Below, one piece after another: positions 1 to 18,894 of a stretch of DNA of 64,000 nt (its first letter is position 1; each line of letters opens with the position of its first letter). This stretch comes from Corbicula japonica (lineage: Eukaryota; Mollusca; Bivalvia; Venerida; Cyrenidae). The notes under the pieces are model-generated. The model had not been told where the DNA came from. It did no database searches and worked only from the letters and a program-made list of their open reading frames with translations. The stretch is from contig JAZAYU010000010.1 of the NCBI GenBank assembly GCA_038501625.1, positions 2,378,912 through 2,442,911 of the forward strand, written 5' to 3'. The position numbers and the translations under genes were made by a program.

Positions 1-92
1 CACGTAAACTTTAACCAAAGCGGGACGCCGACGGCGACGCCCAAAGTGAGTACAATAGCTCGACATATTCTTCGAATAGTCGAGCTAAAAAT
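1..92 (+). mobile_element. 3' end of a hairpin-terminated element cut by the window edge
   Basis: A GC-rich GACGCCGACGGCGACGC stretch leads into TATTCTTCGAATAGTCGAGCTAAAA. This is the same 3' terminus as the complete element ending at 2866, with the hairpin CTATTC/GAATAG followed by CTAA. Confidence 0.6.
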
Positions 93-880
93 TAAAAGAA
101 GGCCTGAGAACAATTGCTTTGTTGATGTTTTGTAAGATTATTACTTAACACTTCACTAAGTTTGTCCCTTTGTTAAATGGCTCGATGCTGTTGGGTTTTT
201 ATTACCTCCCTTTACTTAGTTGCGCTTACATGTATAATTTTGCCGTCATTAAATAAAAATATATAAAACATATTTAGAAAATATTTTAGGTTGGCCTTGA
301 TAAAGTGAATATTAAAAAAATGCTTTTGAACAATTGCTTTGTTGACATTTTTAGAAATTTTCACTTCACCACTTAAGTAAGTTTGTCCCTTTGTTAATTT
401 AGTTGCGCTTATATTTTTGCCGATTTTGTAAGAGTTTTAATGATTCATTTCTGTACTTCTGGCTTTTTTGTTTTGCGAGAGGCAAACCCCTGACTTAAAG
501 TAACAACATATTGACTGTTATGGCATTTAACTTGATCCTGTTAACTCCCCCTGCAATACACTGTCATGTTTGACAAACTGTCAAAGGCTTTCTGCCCAAG
601 GCGATCAAGCGCTGCTAATCCGGGGTGTTAATTACCAAGATAGTGACACTGATCTGTGAGAGTGTTTTATGACAGGATATACTCGTCAATTATCAATTAA
701 GGATAATTGAAATCGGTTTGGTAAGGAGAAGAGGGGTAAACAGCAGGTATGAAGGGATGATTTAAGGTCATTGTACTGCCGATTTTCGGAAAATGTCAGC
801 GACTTGATTTTCGCTTTGATGCACAATTAAAGCGAAGTTTGGTGCTCGAGGGCGAAGAAGTCGCCCATGTCGCCCTCTAG
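93..880. repeat. Degenerate dispersed repeat with internal direct duplication
   Basis: The segment around 105-240 is repeated, diverged, at about 320-425 (shared: AACAATTGCTTTGTTGA, AAGTTTGTCCCTTTGTTAA, TTGCGCTTA). A third copy lies inside the element at 15717-16887. No gene is visible here. Confidence 0.5.
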
Positions 881-1644
881 GCCGTCACTGTCATGTACAC
901 ATCCTGCTTGATAACGTGCAAGTTTGAAAGAAATCCATCCAAACTTGAACGAGTTGATGCCACAAAATTTCATTACTGAATTTAACAAAGGGCCATAATG
1001 TCTAGTAACAAGAGCTGTCAGAGGAGACAGCATGCTCGACTATTCGAATCATTTGAAACAAATGCAATTTGAAGATTAAAACAATAACAACTATGGCCAT
1101 ATATTGGTGTGAAATCAGGAAAAATATTAACAAGTGAATGGTAAGGGAGAAATTCATTTCAAATAACAGAAATAATTCCTTAATGTACCATAAATATTAA
1201 ACTGAATAGGGGAATAACTATGAAATATTTCTGAATTTGTTAGAAAACATGTTAGTAATTTTTTATGAGAGACATTTACTTTTAGTCAAATATCAATCAC
1301 TTCAGTAATGTTAAAGAAAAGAACTGAAATGAAAATATAATGGAAGTTTGAAGTTGATACCTTAAGTATTTTGTGCAAAGTTATCGATGAGGTGCACTTA
1401 AGTGAAAATATAAGTGAAACTAGAAATGTGTCCATAGGACACAGATGCCCCTGCTATGCATCATTTTCAGACACTCAAGTGAAATGATGGGAATAATAGC
1501 ATTTCAACGACAGTGATGTTGGAGGAATTATAAGAATATGCATAAACTTGAAGATAAGTAAATTATTTGTATTTGTGGCACTGTTGTCTTCACATTACGG
1601 AAATGTCTGCGAAGAAGTTGGTGGTAATGCAATGCAATGTCATA

Positions 1645-2285
1645 GCGAACATTTGTGCCAAGTTATTTTGAAATTCCTTCATTCATAAAAGAGTTATAGC
1701 CTGAACAAGTAAATTCAATTTAAGTAACAGTGACCTTGACCTTGGACTTACAGGCATGGGTAATGTACGCAACACACCGCCTTGTCATGGTGAACATTTG
1801 TGCCAAGTTATTTTGAAAACCCTCCATTTATAACAAAGTTACAGCCTGGACAAGAAAATGCTATTTTTAGTAACAGTGACCTTGACCTTGGATCTACAGG
1901 CATGGGTATTGTGTGGACACACCGCCTTGTCATGGTGAACATTTGTGGCAAGTTATTTTGAAATCCCTCCATTCATAACAAAGTAACAGCCTGGACAAGA
2001 AAATTCTATTTTTAGTAACAGTGACCTTGACCTTCGACTTACAGGCATGGGCTTGTACTTGACACACCATCTTGATATGGTGAACAATTATACCAAGTTA
2101 TTTAAAAATCCAATAAGAAATAACTAAGTTAGAGCGGACAAGATTTTGCAAGAAAATTCTATTTTTAGTAACAGTGACCTTGACCTTGGACCTACAGGCA
2201 TGGGTATTGAACGCGACACACCGCATTGTCATGGTGAACATTTGTGCCAAGTTATTTTGAAATCCCTCCATTCAAAACGAAGTTA
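1645..2285 (+). repeat. Tandem array, about 148-bp unit, ~4-5 degenerate copies
   Basis: The phrase TTGTGCCAAGTTATTTTGAAA recurs (variants) near 1653, 1798, 1938, 2090 and 2240. Each copy is followed by AACAGTGACCTTGACCTT and ACAGGCATGGG. The array is internal to the element at 1008-2866. Confidence 0.8.
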
Positions 2286-2800
2286 AGGGCCAAGTGTATA
2301 TTTTGCTTAACACTAAATGTAAGTGAAAAAGGGGCATAATTTGAAAAATATTGGAAGCAGGGTTATGGGTCTTGTTGGTTATGATGTAGATTTTGGTGGT
2401 GAAAATATATTTCAAGGCAATATCTCAAGTAGTTTTAAAGTTATGGGCAAAATGCATATTTTGCTTAACACAAAATATAAGAAAAAAGGGGCATAACTTG
2501 AAATATATTGACAGCAGAGTTATGGGTCTTGTTGGTAATGATGTAGAATTTGATGGTGAATATATATTCCAAATTTCAAGTTGATATCTCAAGTAGTTTA
2601 TAAGTTATGGACCAAAGTGCATATTTTTCTTAACGCAAAATTTAAGTGAAAAAGGGGCATAACTTGAAAAATATTTGTAGCAGAGTTATGGGTCTTGTTG
2701 GTAATGATGTAGAATTTGATGGTGAATATATATTCCAAGTTTCAAGTTGATATCATAAGTAGTTTTCAAGTTATGGACCAAAGTGCATATTTTGTTTAAC
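2285..2800 (+). repeat. Tandem array, about 160-bp unit, ~3 copies
   Basis: GCATATTTTGCTTAAC recurs near 2296, 2454, 2618 and 2785 (spacings 158, 164 and 167). Between the copies lie AAAAAGGGGCATAA and TTATGGGTCTTGTTGG. Confidence 0.8.
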
Positions 2801-2954
2801 GGACGCCGACGCCGACACCGGGGCGAGTAGGATAGCTCCCCTATTCTTCGAATAGTCGAGCTAAAAATGGTCACAAGAAAAAATATTTTCTTTACGATCA
2901 TCTACACATCATGATCATCACTGAAAGCTTTATATAAACCAGCCCGATAGGTAA

Positions 2955-3200
2955 TAAGTAGTCTCAATAATTTGACTGCAAGCACAGACCCATTATCATA
3001 CGGACTTTACGTTCTGTCCTTGTCTGCGAAGGACGAAGATCGCATATATAGAAAAGTCCTTGTTGCACACAAATAGTAGTGCTAGGTAATAAGGTGATGC
3101 CACAAGCTTTGGAGAACATACGTATGTGCAACTTTGTGGGGGTATAAATAACATCAATGGTCACTTCAATTTCTTCTGTTGTCCCAAGCAATGTTATTTT
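2955..3200. repeat. Dispersed repeat, also found split at 21390 and 22020
   Basis: AGCACAGACCCATTATCATAC and ATCGCATATATAGAAAAG occur here about 65 bp apart. The same two blocks occur at 21420 and 22022, separated by about 600 bp. No coding capacity is recognised. Confidence 0.55.
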
Positions 3201-3510
3201 AAAGTTTGATGAAGAAATATCACTAGTAGCTATGTTATTCTCATAATGGATGGACAGACAAAGCGATCTCTACGTTTGAAAGGCGACACAAAAACTTTGT
3301 AAGGATGTTGCAGGAGCCGACTGCTGAATGACAGATGCTAGAAGAACCTTCTCACATCGACTCTTGAGGAACAGGAGTTTCGACAGGTCAACCTAGTGTC
3401 AGTGTATACAGGTCCGGCATTTTCAATTTGCCATATAAATCGGATGAAAAACTTTAAACAAAATTACTGCCTTAGTAATAAAAACAAATCGATCAACTGG
3501 ATTTTTTTCT

Positions 3511-3516
3511 TTTATT
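3511..3516 (-). terminator. RPL27A: RPL27A polyadenylation signal AATAAA
   Basis: A canonical AATAAA lies on the minus strand 22 nt beyond the stop codon. This implies a very short 3' UTR, as is usual for ribosomal-protein genes. Confidence 0.75.
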
Positions 3517-3537
3517 GGTTTGGTCATAATGTACACT

Positions 3538-12199
<8,662 letters not shown>

Positions 12200-12222
12200 T
12201 TTGCTGTACAGGAAATGAAAGA
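12200..12222 (-). promoter_or_regulatory. RPL27A: RPL27A short 5' UTR with TOP-like start
   Basis: Upstream of the ATG the minus strand reads CTTTCATTTCCTGTACAGCAAA. A C followed by pyrimidines fits a 5' terminal oligopyrimidine start, the mTOR-controlled element of ribosomal-protein mRNAs. The exact transcription start is inferred, not shown. Confidence 0.45.
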
Positions 12223-12606
12223 CCGGATGCAGGAAAACGGTGAAATAGTAAAAACTTACTTGTCCGATTGAGGAAGTGTTCGGATAGAAAAGGAAACTAA
12301 TGTTAATTTTTTCGCTAGAAAAGGTTGTCAATTAGTAATGATTTGATTGGTGATCGATTCACTGGACACAAACAATTCACAATCATTTTGACCGCCTTTC
12401 GTGTAATCTATTTCTTTACTGAATGACAGAATAAGGTTTGCTGTTAGTTTACTTCGAAACAAGTAAAATCATTTGAATTCGGCAATTGTTTTCAGTAAAT
12501 AACATAACATTTAGAAGTTGTCTTTTAAAGACGATATGACAGAACTCAAGGCCTGATCCAGAGGGAGTTCAGTCTTATTGCTTGAATGCCCTGCAATATC
12601 AATGGG

Positions 12607-12738
12607 AGCAAGACATTTCAACCCCAGGACATTTTGACCCCAAGATAATTTATGGGACATTTAAACCCCAGGATGTTTCAACCCCAGCACTGATACATTC
12701 AACCCCACATTGTTGAGACGTTTCGACCCCAAGATGTT
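12607..12738 (+). repeat. Short degenerate minisatellite (GGACATTTCAACCCCA type)
   Basis: About six irregular units of ACATTT(C/T)(A/G)ACCCCA(A/G)GA, each roughly 17-28 bp. The stretch sits between the RPL27A promoter side and the long-TIR element. Confidence 0.65.
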
Positions 12739-12781
12739 CATTACATCTAGTCTTATATATTGTACTTGGAAAAAAAAAGGA

Positions 12782-14511
12782 AGTGTTCGGGTCCGGACCG
12801 CTAGACTTTTGGTCTAGAGGTCCGGACCCGGACCCGAAGACAACCCATATAGTGTAGTCTCGGGGTCTGGGAAAATTATTGTTATAGATATTATGCAGTT
12901 TTCCGATATTTTCTCAAAAATGTTATTATTCATCATCTTATTGATTCATAAAAATGTAATTTAGTCATTAAAATGTTACATATAAGAATTTTATTTCAGT
13001 TTTGAAAGACCAATAACTCGTCGCTTTTTGCTCGTGGAAAATGTAACCAACGGCACTCTCCAAATGCGACCTACAGAACTTAAATAAATGAATGTTTGTT
13101 GCCTTTCATCTTTATTATACATCTTAACATTTACTATTCCTCTTTTGTTATTGTATTGTTATAATAAATATACATGTTTAGCTTCAAATAAATAATTGTT
13201 AATAAAATCAAATATTACGCCGCTAGCTTGTTCTGTACTCGTGAAAATGTTTACAGCACGACACATACACGAAATGCGGCTTTGAATTTTAAATTGAATA
13301 ATCAAACTTGTAAGCAAATAACATATAAACACACTATAGTGTGTGGATTCTGGGTGGGAAGATGTAAGCTGTGTATAAACCACGGAACATACTGATTTCA
13401 ATCGGATTTAATTCAGCTGAAAATATTCGGAATAACTTTTTTACTATATAAAAGACCGTGTCCATTTACATTTGTAGATTTATTTATGGAACTGCTAAAT
13501 ACTACACACGACTTTAGTTGGCTATATTATAAAAAAATGATGGACACTTACCTGGTCGTCTTCTTGCCATCTGCCCTGGCTTTAAACTAATTGCCACCAT
13601 GAATACAACTATACATGATTTCATAGTATTTAATCCTATCGTTAAAGTTTTTATATGAAGCACGGCTTTTTTTAGCATTTAAAGTTCTTGAATCTCTTTG
13701 AAAAGTTACACGTTTTTTTCTGTTTTTGATGCAAGTTAATTTTACTTTTTAACGAAACAAAATTACTGAATTTTCCACCGATATGAAACTTGTGTGCCAT
13801 GTTTCCGACTGATACTGACACAAGACAACTGACGCTAAACTCTAAATTTAAAGCCTGCCCTTCAAAGCGTTTGGCCCTTATTGTCTTCACATTAAGGTGT
13901 AATTACTCAATTGTGCGGTATATTTTGAGCAGGCCAGTTAGGGCCCATCAAGACACCTGGACATCTTTGATGATCACTTCGAAAATAACAATTAATACCT
14001 AGCTTACTGTAGTTTTTCACAGGTCTGTTTAGTATAATAATCCAGTAACAGTAAGCGTCGGATCATAATAAATGCACAAACAAATTTTCATTGTGTATCA
14101 ATTTATTTATTAAATTATATATTATTTTCAATCATTATCATCAACAATACAACAAAGCAAATATAGATCATGTACGCAATTTGCAATCACAGCTTCACTT
14201 ATCAATTAAAGTACTTTAGACCGCAGTTGGAACGTGTCGTTGGTTATACTTCCCACGAGCTATACAGGTCGAATTATTTGGTCTTAAAAACTGAAATAAA
14301 ATTCTGAAATTTAAAATTTTAATGACTTAATTACATTTTAATAATTCAATAAGATGATAAATAATTACATTTTTGAGAAAATATCACATAAACTGCATTA
14401 TATCTATAACAAAATTTTTCCCGGACCCCGAGACAACTCTATACGGGCTGTCTCCGGGTCCGGGTCCGGACCTCTAGACCAAAAGTCTAAAGGTCCGGAC
14501 CCGGAGACACT
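12782..14511. mobile_element. 1.7-kb element with ~120-bp terminal inverted repeats
   Basis: The left arm (12782-12901) and right arm (14391-14511) are imperfect reverse complements over about 120 bp. Both contain GACTTTTGGTCTAGAGGTCC and its complement, GTCTCGGGGTC, and TTGTTATAGATAT. The GC-rich outer arms contrast with the AT-rich interior. I see no convincing transposase frame. The short minus-strand ATGGCAAGAAGACGACCAG before a GTAAGT at about 13550 lies inside this element. Confidence 0.7.
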
Positions 14512-14515
14512 AAGA

Positions 14516-15716
14516 AAAAAAAAACTGTTTTTGTTTTCGTTTTGCAGATGTGCTTCTTTTAAGAAACTGTTATGGTAATTATTGGCTGCAAACTTCCAAG
14601 ATATTGAGCATTTCCAAATTAGTATCTAAACCACAGAAGTTGGTATTTCCGTACAATCGGTCGGGGGGCGGTGGGGGGGGGTATGCGTACGTATGTCAGA
14701 CCACATAGCAGCTATGCGTAAAATTAATCATATTTTAAAATTTTAATTGAAATCAACAAACTTTTCAGTAGACAATTATTGCATATGTTAAAATATACTG
14801 AGTGACACCAAAAATGATTTTGTTTTATGCTACTTTATAAGTTAAAAATTGTGATAGCGATGTTAGTCCATGAATGTTGATGAAGAATGAGAAAATTTTA
14901 CATTTAAGTACCCACATAAGATAATTTTAATGGCAAGTTACTATTTATAGCTAAATCTATTAAAATGTTTACAATTTTCGCTAGTTTTAACATTTACGGT
15001 TGTAAAACATGTTTTTTCTCAATACGCTCTATATATCACCATTAATCTGCAACCCCCCTGACCGAAGCACGATCGGAATGGGGTAAAGAGGTAATTTCGA
15101 AATCGAGAATGTATAAATCAAAACCAGTAAAGTTTGGATATTTAATGCACCCATTTAACCTAAAAATTATAAAGTGATAATAATTTATTCAACAACTAAA
15201 ATTTTATTTTAATTAAATATCAGATTTGATGACTTTTTTAATCTTACTTATTATCATCAAGTATTTAAACAATTGTTGTGGAATTTAAATTTTGAAAGTA
15301 ACTCACAAAGTTCTAACAATAAAACCTGAGCATAATTGAGAGAAAATTTTCCTTAATTAAAGGGTTTCAATTTAGTTACCTAATTTCTGCAAAACATATG
15401 CTTAAAAGTTAAAAAATCACATTATTTTCAAATCTAAAAGAATTTTGAAAATTTAAATGTTAATTATTGATTATTTATTAATTTTTATAAAAAAAAGGCA
15501 ATTATCCACCTTTTTTTTCAAAATCAGTTTTTCAGACCTGTGTTTTACTTGTTTAATTGAATACTTAAAGACAAACCAAATTATGCCGTATTTTTGCATC
15601 AGTAAGTTTTATTTTATAAAATAATTTTTCACCTGCATCTTATACATGTCAAAACTTCACATCAGATGTGTAATCATTCTGATTACTGTGATATCATGAG
15701 CTTTAAAGGTACAATT
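14516..15716. other. AT-rich intergenic sequence
   Basis: No gene or complete repeat is recognised. A G-rich run lies at 14660-14692 and a CCCCCCTGACCG block at about 15052. The rest is low-complexity A/T. Confidence 0.6.
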
Positions 15717-16887
15717 CAGGGCTCTGCCTAGGCTTAATATTTAGGGAGAAGTGAGTCGCGACGACTCACGAGCAGCTTTAAAGTACACAAGCATGTTGAT
15801 TGAAACACTACTGATATTCAAGTTAGTCATTTGCAGCAGCAGCAGCAAATAAAACTTATACTCATTTTTACAATAGCGAGGAGCAATTTTATTTTATACA
15901 ATTTTAATGCTGATATAAACTGAATAGCATGTCATGATAAACTACATTGTATAAACAACAAATCATATACTTGTTAAAAATCTCTAGCTGATGCTGTTCA
16001 ATTCTATTCTTAATCTGGCTCAGTATTCCTGAATTCTATACTTATTTGCATAGATTTAATATATTTATAGGTTATCAAGATACGATTTTATAATGTCTTA
16101 TGTTGCAGGATAATATCGTAATTAGGTACATAGTTAATCTAATCCAACACACAGTGTTACGGACCATCTTACACGTATAATACATTTAAAAGAAGATATT
16201 TTGGATGAAGTTCGAAATAAAAAACATAAAATATTGCCTAAGAGCAATTGCTGTGTTGATGTTTTTACAAATTTTTGCGTCAAGACTTTAATTAACTGTG
16301 TCCTTGTATAAAATGGCAAAATGTAGTTTCTTTTAGTTACCTCCCTTTATTTTATTGCGCTTATTTTTTTGCCGATTTTTTTGCAAGATTTTCAATTATT
16401 TATTAACTTAATAATATTAATGTAAGTTTAATCCATTAGCTGAAAGCCTTAAACTGTGAAAGCTGAAATCAACTTTTTACAGCTTGTCAATTGTTTGCGT
16501 CTTTGTTAAATGAAACTCAAAAGACGACCTGTCAGACGACCGATTACACAAAAGAATGACTGGTTTAACTGGTAATCCTTGTACTAACAATCAATTATGA
16601 GACAAGTGTGAATCATGCTGATTGGGGTTAATTGATAATTTGAACATTGACAGACTTGACAGGTTTTTGATGCTGCCATTGGACAAGAGTTAATTCAGCA
16701 TATCGGCGAATCACTGTGCACGCTCGTATTTTTATTGGTCTAATAGGCGGGCATTTCGTAAATCGGGTGGAGCTTAGCGAACGGATCAGAAGTCATTGAA
16801 CAAAATTTTTTTTTTATTTTTGTTAGGGCGAAGTTTGGAATGCCAAGGTGACGATGTCACCCGAATCGCCCAGTAGGCAGAGCCCTG
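15717..16887. mobile_element. hAT-like non-autonomous element
   Basis: It opens CAGGGCTCTGCCTA and closes TAGGCAGAGCCCTG, perfect 14-bp inverted repeats. The CAGGG terminus is typical of hAT elements. No clear 8-bp target duplication is visible. Its interior (16230-16860) matches the repeat at 93-880. No transposase frame is recognised. Confidence 0.55.
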
Positions 16888-17544
16888 ACAATAATAAATT
16901 TCAAATCATACATTTTATTTTCTTAATCATTTACAATATCTAAAAATTCTTTTTTTGCAGTAGTTGTTATATAAATGCCTCAATTAAAGCTAAGCTTACA
17001 TGTATATAAATTTTTCATACGTGCTGGATTTGGACAGCAAAAACTGGCCCAAGGGAACTGGTTCTTTTAGCGGTGTGGGGGCTCTGCAGAGTTTTCCCCC
17101 TCCCCCCAAAAACAACAGTTTCCCGAGGGCTCGATTTTCCCATCCAAACCAAGCATCCTTAATACTTCTTTCTTGCATACCATTTATCAATTTTACCATT
17201 ATATTAAATTTTTATTTCCAAACTCATTTTTTTATCAGAGGAAGAATTAATTTTTCATTCATACATGTAATTGCTTTACACAGGTCAAAGATTACTTTTT
17301 CCAGCATAAATAAAATACGGGAAACCTGATCTGGTATGCAAGAAATATTCATTTCTATAACGGTGCATTGCCCTTTATCTGTCTTCTTACTTTGCAGAAT
17401 GAATTTTGATATCAGTAAGAGAGACCAGCATGTACAGCGATGCCTTTTAAAGAATATAATTTCAAAATGCTTAAGGTAACACTTGGTGTTGTCACTCTGG
17501 TGTTGATTGTCACCTGTATAATGCCTTTTACAATTAACCTTGTA

Positions 17545-17817
17545 GTGTAGTGCCAATCATGTTTATAAGACACGCCTCTTTGTGAATATCTAATTAGCTG
17601 AACTTTCTCAAGTGAGGTCATGAGATGCTTCCAGGAACTTTGTTTATGTTAACAGAGTGTTAGAAATTTGAACTGACGGGAACTAATTAACAATTAACTA
17701 ATTAACAATGTTTATAGTTTCACCATTTCGGATTTAATCCAAAGGTAGATGGGGATGAAGTGTAGTGCCTATCATATTTATAAGACAAGCCTCTTTGTGA
17801 ATATCTAATTAGCTAGC
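17545..17817 (+). repeat. Direct repeat of ~60 bp, 212 bp apart
   Basis: GTAGTGCC(A/T)ATCAT.TTTATAAGACA followed by CCTCTTTGTGAATATCTAAT occurs at about 17548 and again at about 17760. The sequence between them shows no coding signal. Confidence 0.65.
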
Positions 17818-18764
17818 TCTTTAGGTCTCTTGGATAGTGTCTTGCAAAAAGAGTTTATATTTAGCAGTAGATTAATAAACACCTGTATTCACAGAGCTCG
17901 TTGGTTCTTTATTATAACACACTTATTAACTGTTCAAACCTTCACTCATGCAATCAATTCCTTTTGAGATCTATTAAAGTGGCATGTACTTGTCGTTAAC
18001 TTAAAGTGGCATTACTTCAATTTAACCAGCTCTTGTATGAAATATTACATGTATTTGGAACTATAGGCACAAATGTGCAGCATTAGTTCGGGCTAATAAA
18101 ATTTTAATTTACTAAAATAAATTTGGTCTGCATGACTAAAAGCGAAAGTAGGATTTCCGAAACGGCACAGAAATCGAGATCGCGCATGCAGTGGTCTCTT
18201 CGTCAGTGCTAAGTATAGCTCCATTATATTTAGCTTCTTAAAAGTTAGTTAACGATAATTTAACAATATCATTGAATATCCCATCTATAAGAAAGAATTC
18301 GATCGGACCTTTTGTATTCTGTTAGAGAGTTTATATATTGGAGTCTATATGGACAAATATGATTTTTCAGTAGTATATTCTTACTTAAGTTTAGGGCTTT
18401 AATTTTTTCAAAATACATGTATTTCTGGCAAATTTAATTAGATATAATTTGTCATGGAGCAAACCGTAGACGGGTGTAATATCTTAATTTTGATTACTAT
18501 TCTATTGTTATTCTTTGAAAAAATAACTACAGTACGCTGTGTTACTGAATTGTTTTTGTGTCACCCTTTTGAAGACAAGTTGGAGCATGCCCCCAGACAA
18601 TCCCCCACCCCCAAGAAAATTTAATTTGAAGAGTTCAGATGTTTTAAACAGGTATTTTGTTTTGCAGATGTTACTTTCTATTTGCTCAACTTATTTCAAT
18701 CCATATATTTCAGAAAAACATTAAAAGATTATGGCCTTCCTACATAGAATCCCACTAACTCAAA

Positions 18765-18894
18765 ATGAATGGTGGAAACGTGGAGTATAGAGACAGTGTG
18801 CGAAGCCTCCCTCAAGGTCAGCTGCAGAACATCCGTCGCATGTTTGAAAAGCCAGGACAATCTGGTGGAGCATCGCAACAAAACAGAGAAGACG
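18765..18894 (+). CDS. DENND2-like coding exon 1
   Basis: 130 nt starting at an ATG 52 nt after a TTTCAG acceptor at 18712, so part of the 5' UTR is in this exon. It encodes MNGGNVEYRDSVRSLPQGQL and then QNIRRMFEK. The donor is GTAAAT, phase 1. Upstream noncoding exon(s) were not located. Confidence 0.8.

Larger units (their letters stand above)
1008..2866 (+). mobile_element. Non-autonomous hairpin/subterminal-repeat element (Helentron/Helitron-like)
   Basis: The 5' end has the hairpin GCTGTC/GACAGC (1014-1031), then GCTCGACTATTCGAA (1034-1048). The 3' end has GC-rich GACGCCGAC repeats and then TTCGAATAGTCGAGC (2847-2861), the exact reverse complement, followed by CTAA. A 3' hairpin close to a CTRR end plus short asymmetric inverted repeats is the plan of Helitron/Helentron derivatives. 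There is no open reading frame of note. The interior is two tandem arrays, about 148-bp units at 1645-2285 and about 160-bp units at 2285-2800. The class assignment is inference. Confidence 0.55.

Noticed and set aside
13551..13569. ATGGCAAGAAGACGACCAG followed by GTAAGT on the minus strand, as an alternative RPL27A first exon
   Set aside because: It would join exon 2 in the wrong phase and lies inside the long-TIR element; the ATG at 12199 gives the correct frame.
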